From 66-474 sp044464225 (GTDB lineage: Bacteria > Pseudomonadota > Gammaproteobacteria > Xanthomonadales > Rhodanobacteraceae), in contig JBIQLN010000005.1 of the NCBI GenBank assembly GCA_044464225.1, positions 96,399-160,398 of the forward strand: DNA of 64,000 bases, given 5' to 3'. This document shows, in pieces, positions 8,558 through 17,119 of the stretch. The notes beneath the pieces were generated by a model. That model ran no database searches and had not been told where the DNA came from. It worked only from the letters and a program-made list of their open reading frames with translations. Every line of letters begins with the position of its first letter. Position 1 is the first letter of the stretch. The position numbers and the translations under genes are program-made.

Positions 8558-9838
8558 ATGCTCGGATTCGGTTCATCGCAGGCGGTGCGCAAGCTCGGTC
8601 CCAAGGGCCGCCACGACCCGTGGCTGCTGCTGGCGATCACCGGGCTGGCCACGTTCGGCATCGTGATGGTGGCGTCCAGTTCCATCGCGGTGGCCGACGG
8701 GCAGCACATCGGCGAGTTCTACTACCTGAAGCGCCATCTGGTTTTCCTCGCCGCGGGTGGCGCGGTGGCGGTGTGGATCGCGCTGCGCATGGAGCTCGAC
8801 AAGCTGGAAAAGCATTCGGGCTGGCTGATGCTGGGCACGTTCGCGCTGCTGCTGCTGGTGTTCATTCCGCACATCGGGATGCGCATCAATGGCGCGCGCC
8901 GCTGGATCAATCTCGGTGTTTCCGGGTTCCAGCCGGTCGAACTGGCCAAGCTGGCGGTGGTGGTGTACGTCGCCAGTTACCTGGTGCGTCATCGCGATGC
9001 GGTCGAAACGAAATTCCTGGGTGCGGTGAAGCCGGTGCTGGTGGCGGGTGCGACCGCGTTCCTGTTGCTGATCCAGCCCGACTTCGGTTCCGCCGCGCTG
9101 ATCGGCGTGGTGACGATCGGGATGTTGTGGCTGGCCGGCGCACGCATGCGCAACCTCGTGATCATGGGCCTGCCGCTGGTGCCACTGGGCGCGTGGCTGG
9201 CGCTATCGACCGACTATCGCGTCAAGCGCCTGACGTCGTTCCTCGATCCGTGGAAGGATCCGTTCGACAACGGCTTCCAGTTGACCCAGGCGCTGATTGC
9301 GGTCGGACGCGGCAAGTGGTTCGGGGTGGGTCTCGGCGGCAGCGTGCAGAAGCTGTTCTACCTGCCGGAAGCGCACACCGATTTCATCCTGGCGGTGATC
9401 GCCGAGGAACTCGGATTCGTCGGCGTGGTGTTCGTGCTGGCGCTGTTCGCGCTGCTGGTGGGGCGCGGCCTGCAGCTGGGCCTGCGCGGCGTGGAGGTGG
9501 GCCAGCATCGTGCCGGCTATGTCGCGTTCGGCATTTCGCTGATGGTCGGCCTGCAGGCATTGGTGTCGGTGGGCGTGAACCTCGGCGTGCTGCCGACCAA
9601 GGGCCTGACGCTGCCGCTGATCAGCTCCGGCGGCTCCAGCACGCTGATGACCTGCGTGATGCTGGGCGTGCTGGTGCGCGCGGGTTACGAAATCCATCGC
9701 GCCGAGGATGCACGCCGCATGGCGACGCGGCGCAGCGCGAATCCCCAGCCGGCGGTCCCTGCCGACCCCGTCGCCGCCGAATTGCCGCGGGCCGCCCGTA
9801 CTCGCATCGCTCCCCGCTTCGACGAGGTGAACGCATGA
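8558..9838 (+). CDS. ftsW: Septal peptidoglycan glycosyltransferase FtsW
   Basis: SEDS-family polymerase of septal glycan, partner of FtsI; 426 aa with ten predicted membrane segments. Typical blocks are NGARRWINLG, QPVELAKLA, the DFILAVIAEELGFVG loop and LPTKGLTLPLISSGGSS near the end. The chosen ATG at 8558 follows an AGG-type ribosome site inside the end of mraY; the reading frame stays open far upstream but that part is a shadow of mraY. A 40-residue Ala/Arg-rich cytoplasmic tail ends the protein and overlaps murG by ATGA. Confidence 0.96.
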   Translation: MLGFGSSQAVRKLGPKGRHDPWLLLAITGLATFGIVMVASSSIAVADGQHIGEFYYLKRHLVFLAAGGAVAVWIALRMELDKLEKHSGWLMLGTFALLLLVFIPHIGMRINGARRWINLGVSGFQPVELAKLAVVVYVASYLVRHRDAVETKFLGAVKPVLVAGATAFLLLIQPDFGSAALIGVVTIGMLWLAGARMRNLVIMGLPLVPLGAWLALSTDYRVKRLTSFLDPWKDPFDNGFQLTQALIAVGRGKWFGVGLGGSVQKLFYLPEAHTDFILAVIAEELGFVGVVFVLALFALLVGRGLQLGLRGVEVGQHRAGYVAFGISLMVGLQALVSVGVNLGVLPTKGLTLPLISSGGSSTLMTCVMLGVLVRAGYEIHRAEDARRMATRRSANPQPAVPADPVAAELPRAARTRIAPRFDEVNA

Positions 9839-10920
9839 GCGACGTGCACGCGCCCGTGTTGATCATGGCCGGCGGAACCGGTGGCCATATCTTCCCCGGC
9901 CTCGCCGTCGCGGACGCTTTGCGCGCGCGCGACGTGCCGGTGCTGTGGCTGGGCGCCGAAGGCGGCATGGAAAACCGGATCGTGCCCGAGCACCACGTCG
10001 CGATGCGGACGCTGCGCGTGAAGGGACTGCGGGGCAAGGGCCTGCGCCAGCGTCTCGCCGCGCCGTGGATGCTGGTGCGTGCGTTGCTCGGTGCGTGGCG
10101 TGTCCTGCGCGAGGCGAATCCGCGCAGCGTGCTGTCGATGGGCGGCTACGTGGCCGGTCCCGGCGGCATCGCGGCGTGGCTGCAGCGCCGTCCATTGCTG
10201 GTTCACGAACAGAACCGCATCGCGGGGTTCACCAATCGCGTGCTGGCGCGCTGTGCGCGCCGCGTGATGAGCGGATTTTCCGATGCGTTTCCAGCCAAGG
10301 CGCACGCGGAGTGGACCGGCAATCCCGTGCGCGCGGGCATTGCGGCCTTGCCCGCACCGGCGGAACGTCTCGCGAACCGCGCCGGTGCACCGCGCCTTCT
10401 GGTGCTGGGTGGAAGCCTCGGCGCGCGCACGTTGAACCTCGGGTTGCCGAATGCGTTGTCGCGCATCCCCGTCGAACGCCGTCCCGACGTGCGACACCAG
10501 TGCGGCGCCGCCCACATCGAAGGCACCCGCGCCGCGTACGCACGCGCCGATGTGCAGGCGACGGTCGAGCCGTTCATCGCCGACATGGCTGCAGCCTATG
10601 GATGGGCGGACCTGGTGATCTGCCGTGCCGGTGCGCTGACGCTTGCGGAGCTCGCCGCCGCGGGTCTCGGCGCGATCCTGATGCCGTTCCCCTACGCGGT
10701 GGACGACCACCAGACCAAGAACGCGGAAGGTTTCGTGGCGGTCGGCGCGGCCGAGCTGGTGCAGGATCGCGACTTCGACGCATCGCGCTTTGCCGGAATG
10801 CTGGAGCGCCTGTTGCGCGATCCGGGCAAGCGCCTCGCGATGGCGAACGCCGCGCGCACGCTGGCCAAGCCCGACGCCGCCGACGCGATCGCGCAGCGTT
10901 GCATCGAGGAGGCCGCATGA
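9835..10920 (+). CDS. murG: Lipid II synthase MurG (GlcNAc transferase)
   Basis: Peripheral membrane GT28 glycosyltransferase that adds GlcNAc to lipid I, 361 aa. The N-terminal GGTGGHIFPGLAVA loop (from residue 13) and the C-terminal CRAGALTLAELAAAG UDP-sugar site followed by PYAVDDHQTKNA are diagnostic. HEQN near residue 125 matches the acceptor-side motif of the family. It overlaps ftsW and murC by ATGA. Confidence 0.97.
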   Translation: MSDVHAPVLIMAGGTGGHIFPGLAVADALRARDVPVLWLGAEGGMENRIVPEHHVAMRTLRVKGLRGKGLRQRLAAPWMLVRALLGAWRVLREANPRSVLSMGGYVAGPGGIAAWLQRRPLLVHEQNRIAGFTNRVLARCARRVMSGFSDAFPAKAHAEWTGNPVRAGIAALPAPAERLANRAGAPRLLVLGGSLGARTLNLGLPNALSRIPVERRPDVRHQCGAAHIEGTRAAYARADVQATVEPFIADMAAAYGWADLVICRAGALTLAELAAAGLGAILMPFPYAVDDHQTKNAEGFVAVGAAELVQDRDFDASRFAGMLERLLRDPGKRLAMANAARTLAKPDAADAIAQRCIEEAA

Positions 10921-12356
10921 CGCCGCATCGCCTCCCGCCACACGGCGACATCATGCAGAGCTTCCGGCGCGTGCATTTCATCGGCATCGGCGGCGCCGGC
11001 ATGAGTGGCATCGCCGAGGTGCTGCATACGCTTGGTTACGACGTGTCGGGTTCCGACCGCTCCGCTTCCCCCGTCACCGAACGCCTCGCCGGAATGGGCG
11101 TGCGCGTCGTGATCGGTCATGCCCCCGAACACGTCGCCAATGTCGATGCGGTGGTGGTATCGAGCGCCATCAAACAGGACAATCCCGAACTCGTCGCCGC
11201 CCAGGCACGCCGGATCCCGGTGGTGCCACGCGCGGAAATGCTGGGCGAACTGATGCGCTTCCGTCGCGGCATCGCGGTGGCGGGTTCGCATGGCAAGACC
11301 ACCACCACCAGCCTCACCGCCAGCGTGTTGGCCGAGGCCGGGTACGATCCGACCTTCGTGATCGGCGGGCAACTGCTGTCGGCCGGCGCGAACGCGCGGC
11401 TGGGTGCGGGCACGTATCTCGTCGCCGAAGCCGACGAATCCGACGGCTCGTTCCTGAAGCTGTCGCCGGTGATCGCGGTGGTCACCAACATCGATGCTGA
11501 CCACCTCGATCATTACCACGGCGACTTCGCGGAACTGAAGCAGGCGTTCGCGGACTTCCTGCACCGCCTGCCCTTCTACGGACTGGCGGTGCTGTGCGTG
11601 GACGATCCGGAGGTCGCGGAACTGGCGCGGGCGACGCCGCGCTCCATGCTGACCTATGGCATCGACCATGCAGCCGATGTGCGTGGTGGCAACCTGCGTG
11701 CGGAGGGCCCCCGAATCCACTTCGACCTGATGTTGCCCGGCCAGCCGAGCCTTCCCGTGACCTTGAACCTGCCCGGCCGGCACAACGTGCTCGATGCGTT
11801 GGCAGCCGCCACCATCGGGTGGCATCTCGGCGTTGAACCTTATGCGATCGCACGTGCCCTGGAGCGCTTCCAGGGCGTGGGCCGGCGCTTCCATATCAAC
11901 GGTGAGTTGCCGATCGACGGCGGCAGGGTGTTGCTGGTCGACGATTATGGGCATCATCCGCGCGAGTTGTCCGCGGTGATGCAGGCGGCGCGGGACGGCT
12001 GGCCCGAGCGCCGCCTGGTGATCGTGTTCCAGCCGCACCGTTACACCCGCACGCGCGACCTCCTGGACGATTTTGCGGGTGTCCTGTGCGAAGCAGATGC
12101 GCTGGTACTGACCGACGTGTACCCCGCGGGCGAAGCGCCGATCACGGGTGCGGATGGGCGTGCGCTGGCGCGTGCGGTGCGGGCACGCGGCAAGGTCGAT
12201 CCGGTGTTCGTCGAGCATCCCCGTGCGTTGCGTGAAGCGCTTCCCGCGTTGCTGCGGGATGGCGATCTGGTGCTGCTGCTTGGCGCCGGGGATATCGGTG
12301 CGGCGGCGGCCGAACTGGCGCGGCGGGGTGAGCTGAAGTCCGGGGGTGCGGCATGA
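10917..12356 (+). CDS. murC: UDP-MurNAc:L-alanine ligase MurC
   Basis: First Mur ligase, 479 aa. The UDP-binding GIGGAGMSGIAEVL motif follows a short N-terminal leader, then GSHGKTTTTSL (ATP loop), EADESDGSFL and the LDDYGHHPRE-type block (here VDDYGHHPREL). The ATG at 10917 overlaps the murG stop; an internal ATG at 10953 is an equally plausible biological start because the first 12 residues are not conserved. It overlaps ddlB by ATGA. Confidence 0.96.
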   Translation: MTPHRLPPHGDIMQSFRRVHFIGIGGAGMSGIAEVLHTLGYDVSGSDRSASPVTERLAGMGVRVVIGHAPEHVANVDAVVVSSAIKQDNPELVAAQARRIPVVPRAEMLGELMRFRRGIAVAGSHGKTTTTSLTASVLAEAGYDPTFVIGGQLLSAGANARLGAGTYLVAEADESDGSFLKLSPVIAVVTNIDADHLDHYHGDFAELKQAFADFLHRLPFYGLAVLCVDDPEVAELARATPRSMLTYGIDHAADVRGGNLRAEGPRIHFDLMLPGQPSLPVTLNLPGRHNVLDALAAATIGWHLGVEPYAIARALERFQGVGRRFHINGELPIDGGRVLLVDDYGHHPRELSAVMQAARDGWPERRLVIVFQPHRYTRTRDLLDDFAGVLCEADALVLTDVYPAGEAPITGADGRALARAVRARGKVDPVFVEHPRALREALPALLRDGDLVLLLGAGDIGAAAAELARRGELKSGGAA

Positions 12357-13339
12357 CCACGAGTACCGAGCGGGTACCGGGTTCCCGCGCCAGGCGGATC
12401 ACCGACGCACGCGACTTCGGTCGGGTGGCGGTGGTGATGGGCGGCAGTTCCTCCGAGCGCGAGGTATCGCTGAACTCGGGGCGCGGAGTGCTGGACGCGC
12501 TCAGGGCACGCGGGGTGGATGCGCATGCGATCGACGGCATTCCGGCATTGCTGGATGCGGTGCGCGCGGGCCATTTCGCGCGCGTGTTCAACATCCTGCA
12601 CGGCCAGCACGGCGGTGGCGAGGACGGCGTGCTGCAGGGCGCACTCGATTCGCTGCACATTCCCTACACCGGTTCCGGCGTGCTCGGTTCCGCGCTGTCG
12701 ATGGACAAGGTGCGCAGCAAGCAGGTGTGGAGCGCGCTGGGTCTGCCGACGCCGAAATTCCTGCCGCTGCCACGCGGCGCCGATGTGCACGCGTCGGCGC
12801 GTGAGATCGGTTTCCCGCTGATCGTGAAGCCTGCCTCCGAAGGCTCCAGCGTCGGCGTCTCGCGTGTATTCAAGGAAAGCGACCTGGACGATGCGGTGGC
12901 GCTGGCGCAGCGCTATCCCGGCGATCTGCTGATGGAATCCCTGATCGATGGCGACGAACTCACCGTGTCGATCCTCAAGGACGAGGTGCTGCCCAGCATC
13001 CGGATCGTGCCGAAGGGCGAGTATTACGACTACAACGCCAAGTACATCGCCGAGGACACGCAATACATCTGCCCAGGACTGGGCGCCGACGCCGAAACAG
13101 GCTTGCGCGCGCTGGCGCGGCGGGCGTTCGACGCGCTTGCTTGTTCCGGCTGGGGCCGCGTCGACGTGATGCGTGATCGCGCGGGCCGCAATTGGCTGCT
13201 GGAGGTGAACACCGCCCCCGGGATGACCTCGCATTCGCTGGTGCCGAAGGCGGCCGCGCAAGTCGGCATCGATTACGCGGAACTTTGCTGGCGGGTACTC
13301 GAAACCAGCTTCGATCCGGCACCGGGAGGCGCGCCATGA
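12353..13339 (+). CDS. ddlB: D-alanine:D-alanine ligase Ddl
   Basis: ATP-grasp enzyme making the D-Ala-D-Ala dipeptide used by MurF; 328 aa. After a roughly 23-residue unconserved leader come VVMGGSSSEREVSLNSG, the HGGGGEDG-like substrate loop (QHGGGEDGVLQG), VKPASEGSSVGV (ATP grasp) and LLEVNTAPGMTSHS (metal and substrate binding). The leader hints that translation may begin further in, but the ATGA overlap with murC favours 12353. Confidence 0.95.
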   Translation: MTTSTERVPGSRARRITDARDFGRVAVVMGGSSSEREVSLNSGRGVLDALRARGVDAHAIDGIPALLDAVRAGHFARVFNILHGQHGGGEDGVLQGALDSLHIPYTGSGVLGSALSMDKVRSKQVWSALGLPTPKFLPLPRGADVHASAREIGFPLIVKPASEGSSVGVSRVFKESDLDDAVALAQRYPGDLLMESLIDGDELTVSILKDEVLPSIRIVPKGEYYDYNAKYIAEDTQYICPGLGADAETGLRALARRAFDALACSGWGRVDVMRDRAGRNWLLEVNTAPGMTSHSLVPKAAAQVGIDYAELCWRVLETSFDPAPGGAP

Positions 13340-14100
13340 AAGGTGCCGTCGGACTGCGCTTTGCCGCCTGGATCATCGCGATCGCGCTGGTCGCACTGCC
13401 GGTGATCGGGGTGTTGCAGGGTTGGTTCGCCTCCGAGCGCTGGCCGGTGCGCCAGTTGCAGGTCCACGCGACCTTCCGCCACGTGAGCGCGGCGCAGATC
13501 CGTGCGGCGGTCGCGCCCAACCTGGGTTCCGGCTTCTTCGCGATCCGGCTGGACAAGGTTCGCGACGCCGTCGCGGCGTTGCCGTGGGTGGCCCAGGTCG
13601 AGGTGAGCAAGCGCTGGCCGGATGCGCTCGACATCACCGTCACGGAAATCCATCCGGTCGCGCAGTGGGGGAGTGATGCGTTGCTCGGCCGCGACGGCCG
13701 CATCTTCAAGGTGCCGGACGCAGGAGTCGTGAACGGACTGCCGCATTTCAACGGTCCCGGTGACCGCGCCGCCGACGTCATGGCGTTTTATCGCACTTCG
13801 CTCACCGACTTCGCGCCCTACAACCTGCAGGTGACCGGTGTCGAGCTGTCTGCGCGCGGGAGCTGGAGCCTCACGCTCTCCAACGGCGGGCGCGTGGTGG
13901 TCGGCAGCGACAAGCCCGACCAGCATCTTGCGCGTTTCGCGGCGGCGTTGCCCATCCTGATGCACGACCGCAGCGGCGGTTTCGTTTATGCCGACCTGCG
14001 CTACAGCAACGGCTTCGCGGTGCGCTGGCCCGAACCGGCGCCCACCCCCTCCCCGAACTCGAAAAACGGTGGCTCCCATGCTGTTGACGGAAACGTTTAG
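13336..14100 (+). CDS. ftsQ: Cell division protein FtsQ
   Basis: Bitopic divisome protein, 254 aa, scaffold of the FtsQBL complex. A single membrane segment spans about residues 9-28, followed by a POTRA domain (about 35-105) with the pattern LPWVAQVEVSKRWPDALDITVTE, then the beta domain. A low-complexity Pro/Ser/Asn tail ends the protein. The start overlaps the ddlB stop by ATGA; ftsA begins 4 bp after its stop. Confidence 0.95.
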   Translation: MKGAVGLRFAAWIIAIALVALPVIGVLQGWFASERWPVRQLQVHATFRHVSAAQIRAAVAPNLGSGFFAIRLDKVRDAVAALPWVAQVEVSKRWPDALDITVTEIHPVAQWGSDALLGRDGRIFKVPDAGVVNGLPHFNGPGDRAADVMAFYRTSLTDFAPYNLQVTGVELSARGSWSLTLSNGGRVVVGSDKPDQHLARFAAALPILMHDRSGGFVYADLRYSNGFAVRWPEPAPTPSPNSKNGGSHAVDGNV

Positions 14101-14104
14101 ACCC

Positions 14105-15346
14105 ATGAATCGCAAGAGCGACAAGAACCTGGTCGTCGGGCTGGATATCGGTACGTCCAAGGTGATGGCGATTGTCGGCGAATACATGCCGGGCGAGCCG
14201 GTCGAGGTGATCGGCTTCGGCAGCCATACCTCGCGCGGGATGAAAAAGGGCGTGGTGGTCGAGATCGATTCCAACGTGCATTCGATCCAGCGGGCGATCG
14301 AGGAAGCCGAGCAGATGGCGGGCTGCGATATCCGTTCGGTGTGCGCCTCGATTTCGGGCAGCCACCTCGAGACCCACAACTCGCGGGGGGCGGCCGCGAT
14401 TCGCGACCGTGAAGTCGCGCCAGGCGACCTGGACCAGGTGCTGGAGTCGGCCAGCGCAGTGGCGATTCCGGCGGACCGCAAGGTGCTCTACAAGGAACCG
14501 CAGGAATATCGCATCGACGGCCAGGACGGCATCCGCCACCCCATCGGCATGAGCGGCGTGCGGCTCGAGGCAGGCGTGCATCTGGTGACGGGCGCCGCGT
14601 CGGCGGTGCAGAACATCACCAAATGCATCCAGCGGTGCGGACTTGCGGTGGACGACCTCGTGCCCGCCGCGGTGGCCGCGTCGAAGTCGGTGCTGACCGA
14701 GGACGAGCGCGAGCTCGGCGTGTGCGTGGTCGACATGGGCGCCGGCACCACCGACATCGCGATCTACACCCATGGCTCGATCCGCTACACGAAATCGCTG
14801 CCGGTCGGTGGCGACCAGGTGACCTCGGACATTTCGCAATACGTGCAGACGCCCACCGGCAACGCCGAGGAGATCAAGGTGAAGTACGGCTGTGCGCTCG
14901 CCCAGATGGCGCGTGGTGAAGAGACCATCCAGGTGCCGAGCGTGGGCGAACGGCCGCCACGGCGGCTGCAACGGCAGGCGTTGGCGCAGTCGATCCAGGC
15001 CCGGTACGAGGAAATTTTCGAGATGGTGCAGGACGAGATGCGCCGTTCGGGTTACGACAACCTGCTCGCGGCCGGTGTGGTGCTCACCGGTGGCGCCGCC
15101 CGCATCGAGGGCGCGCTGTACCTGGCCGAGGAGGTGTTCCACAAGATGGTGCGCCTCGGCGTGCCGCAGCACGTCACCGGCGCGACGGAGGTGATCGCCA
15201 CGCCTGCGCATGCGTCCGCGACAGGACTGTTGTTGCACGGATCGCGCGACGGCGCGAGCGGCAGTCGCGTGATCGGTGGCGCAATGGGCGACAGCGTCGC
15301 GGGCGCGATCGGCAAGGTGAAGGGTTGGCTCACGAGAAATTTTTGA
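14105..15346 (+). CDS. ftsA: Cell division protein FtsA
   Basis: Actin-like ATPase that anchors FtsZ to the membrane, 413 aa. GLDIGTSKVMAIVG is the phosphate-1 loop, VVDMGAGTTDIAIY phosphate-2 and VVLTGGAARIEG the adenosine motif. The C-terminal end, AGAIGKVKGWLTRNF, is the amphipathic membrane-targeting helix. The frame is open upstream within ftsQ but MNRKSDKNLVVGLDIG is the family-like start. Confidence 0.97.
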   Translation: MNRKSDKNLVVGLDIGTSKVMAIVGEYMPGEPVEVIGFGSHTSRGMKKGVVVEIDSNVHSIQRAIEEAEQMAGCDIRSVCASISGSHLETHNSRGAAAIRDREVAPGDLDQVLESASAVAIPADRKVLYKEPQEYRIDGQDGIRHPIGMSGVRLEAGVHLVTGAASAVQNITKCIQRCGLAVDDLVPAAVAASKSVLTEDERELGVCVVDMGAGTTDIAIYTHGSIRYTKSLPVGGDQVTSDISQYVQTPTGNAEEIKVKYGCALAQMARGEETIQVPSVGERPPRRLQRQALAQSIQARYEEIFEMVQDEMRRSGYDNLLAAGVVLTGGAARIEGALYLAEEVFHKMVRLGVPQHVTGATEVIATPAHASATGLLLHGSRDGASGSRVIGGAMGDSVAGAIGKVKGWLTRNF

Positions 15347-15532
15347 CGTCCGAATCGGGCCATCCGCGGCCTGTTCGGACTAGCAATCCGCGCGGCGCCT
15401 CGGGACGAGGCGCCACCGGCAAGGCGCCGCGGCGCCGAGGCCCACGAAGGGCCGAGCCTTCCGAGACGGAAGGGCGTTACCACAGCAGCATCACAACAGC
15501 GGCATGACTTTTCGCAGCACGGAGGACGGGCA
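15347..15532 (+). promoter_or_regulatory. Hairpin-rich ftsA-ftsZ spacer
   Basis: This 186-bp spacer is far longer than other dcw junctions. It can fold into successive stems: 15348-15354/15374-15380 (GTCCGAA), a perfect 9-bp stem with 3-nt loop at 15394-15414 (GGCGCCTCG), a 14-bp palindrome at 15423-15436, 15439-15453 (GGCCC) and 15457-15473 (CCTTCC). A strong ribosome site GGAGGA (15521-15526) precedes ftsZ. Structure is seen; any role in ftsZ mRNA stability or termination is inference. Confidence 0.6.
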
Positions 15533-16720
15533 ATGTTTGAATTGGTGGAACAACTCGCACCCAATGCGGTGATCAAGGTGATCGGTGTCGGCGGCGGCGG
15601 TGGCAACGCCGTCAGCCACATGGTCAATTCATCCATCGACGGCGTGGAATTCATCTGCGCCAACACCGACGCGCAGGCGCTGAAAAGCTCCGGCGCACGT
15701 ACCACGCTGCAACTCGGCGAAACCGTGACCAAGGGTCTCGGCGCCGGCGCCAACCCCGAGATCGGCCGGCAGGCCGCGCTCGAGGACCGCGACCGCATCG
15801 TCGAGGTGCTGGACGGTGCCGACATGGTGTTCATCACCTGCGGCATGGGCGGCGGCACCGGCACCGGCGCGGCGCCGGTGGTGGCGCAGCTCGCCAAGGA
15901 AAAAGGCATCCTGACGGTGGCGGTGGTGACCAAGCCGTTCCCGTTTGAGGGCCGCCGGCGCATGCAGGTGGCGTTGAAGGGCATCGAGGACCTGTCGCAG
16001 TCGGTCGACTCGCTGATCACGGTGCCGAACGAGAAGCTGCTGACCGTGCTCGGCCGTGAAGTGACCTTGCTGAATGCCTTCAAGGCGGCCAACGACGTGC
16101 TGCAGGGCGCGGTGCAGGGCATCGCCGACCTGATCACCCGCCCGGGCCTGATCAACGTCGACTTCGCCGACGTACGCACCGTGATGAGCGAAATGGGCAT
16201 GGCCATGATGGGCACCGGTACCGCCCGTGGCGACGACCGCGCGCAGGCCGCGGCCGAGGCGGCCATCAACAACCCGTTGCTGGAGAACGTGGACCTGTCG
16301 GGTGCCTGCGGCATCCTGGTCAACGTCACCGCGGGTCCGAACCTGACGATGCGCGAGTTCGACGAGATCGGCCGCGTGGTGCACGACTTCGCCAGCGAGG
16401 ACGCGACCGTGGTACTGGGCACCGCGCTCGATCCCGACCTGTCCGACGACGTGCGCGTCACGGTGGTCGCGACCGGCCTCAACCGGGCGGTGAAGCCGCA
16501 ATTGCGGCCGGTCGCCAAGCCGGAGATGGTCGAGATGCCGCAGCCGCGGCGAGTGCTCCGTACCGGAACCGACAACGGCGTGGTGGATTTTGCCGGCCAG
16601 CCGGAGCCCGCAATGGCCACCCGCCGGGAAGCGGCGCCGGCAGCCAAGCCCGACAAGGAGGTCGCGCCCGGGTACGATTACCTGGACATTCCGGCGTTCC
16701 TGCGCCGCCAGGCTGACTAG
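15533..16720 (+). CDS. ftsZ: Cell division GTPase FtsZ
   Basis: Tubulin homologue that builds the cytokinetic Z ring, 395 aa. The GTP signature GGGTGTG is at residues 106-112, VIGVGGGGGNAV near the N-terminus and the T7 loop with NVDFADVRTVM near residue 205. A variable linker (about 320-375) leads to the conserved C-terminal peptide YDYLDIPAFLRRQAD that binds FtsA and ZipA. It has an excellent Shine-Dalgarno, unlike the coupled genes before it, fitting its higher expression. Confidence 0.98.
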   Translation: MFELVEQLAPNAVIKVIGVGGGGGNAVSHMVNSSIDGVEFICANTDAQALKSSGARTTLQLGETVTKGLGAGANPEIGRQAALEDRDRIVEVLDGADMVFITCGMGGGTGTGAAPVVAQLAKEKGILTVAVVTKPFPFEGRRRMQVALKGIEDLSQSVDSLITVPNEKLLTVLGREVTLLNAFKAANDVLQGAVQGIADLITRPGLINVDFADVRTVMSEMGMAMMGTGTARGDDRAQAAAEAAINNPLLENVDLSGACGILVNVTAGPNLTMREFDEIGRVVHDFASEDATVVLGTALDPDLSDDVRVTVVATGLNRAVKPQLRPVAKPEMVEMPQPRRVLRTGTDNGVVDFAGQPEPAMATRREAAPAAKPDKEVAPGYDYLDIPAFLRRQAD

Positions 16721-17119
16721 CGCGATCAGCCCATGATCGCAGTGTCGATCCAACGTGAACTGCCGATTTCCCGTCCCGGCAGTTCACGTTGGTGTTGCTG
16801 CCCGACGGCATTGCGGGCCGATGGGGCCGGCGAGGTCTTCGGTGGCCGATCGTGCGGCCAGCCGCTCTTGGCGAGGGGTTTCGGCGCCGGCCATCCCTTT
16901 TTGCCGTGGTCGGGAACCTGTCGTCATTGCTGCGGTCGGAGACCGCCGTGGGGGTGTATCCGGATCTGCGGGCTCTCTGACCGGCCAGGAGGCCGTGACG
17001 ATCGTCACGTCCGGCGCCCGCAAGGATTAACTAAACCTGACAGTCCACTTTATTCGGACCGTCAACCGTGGTAGCATCGCCCACGTTTTAGCGTTGTCCT
17101 AACAGGATTCCAACGAAAA
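16721..17119. other. ftsZ-lpxC intergenic region
   Basis: About 400 bp with no convincing gene. It holds the ftsZ-downstream hairpin (16750-16792), a perfect 16-bp palindrome CGTGACGATCGTCACG at 16994-17009, and an AT-richer stretch before lpxC where a weak promoter (TTTATT at 17049, 17-nt spacer, TAGCAT at 17072) can be drawn. It presumably carries the lpxC promoter and leader. Confidence 0.55.
16750..16792 (+). terminator. 16-bp perfect hairpin after ftsZ
   Basis: Bases 16750-16765 (CCAACGTGAACTGCCG) are exactly complementary to 16777-16792, with an 11-nt loop, starting 29 bp after the ftsZ stop. No long T-run follows, so it may end or partly attenuate dcw transcription, or protect the 3' end, rather than act as a textbook intrinsic terminator. 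Confidence 0.65.
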
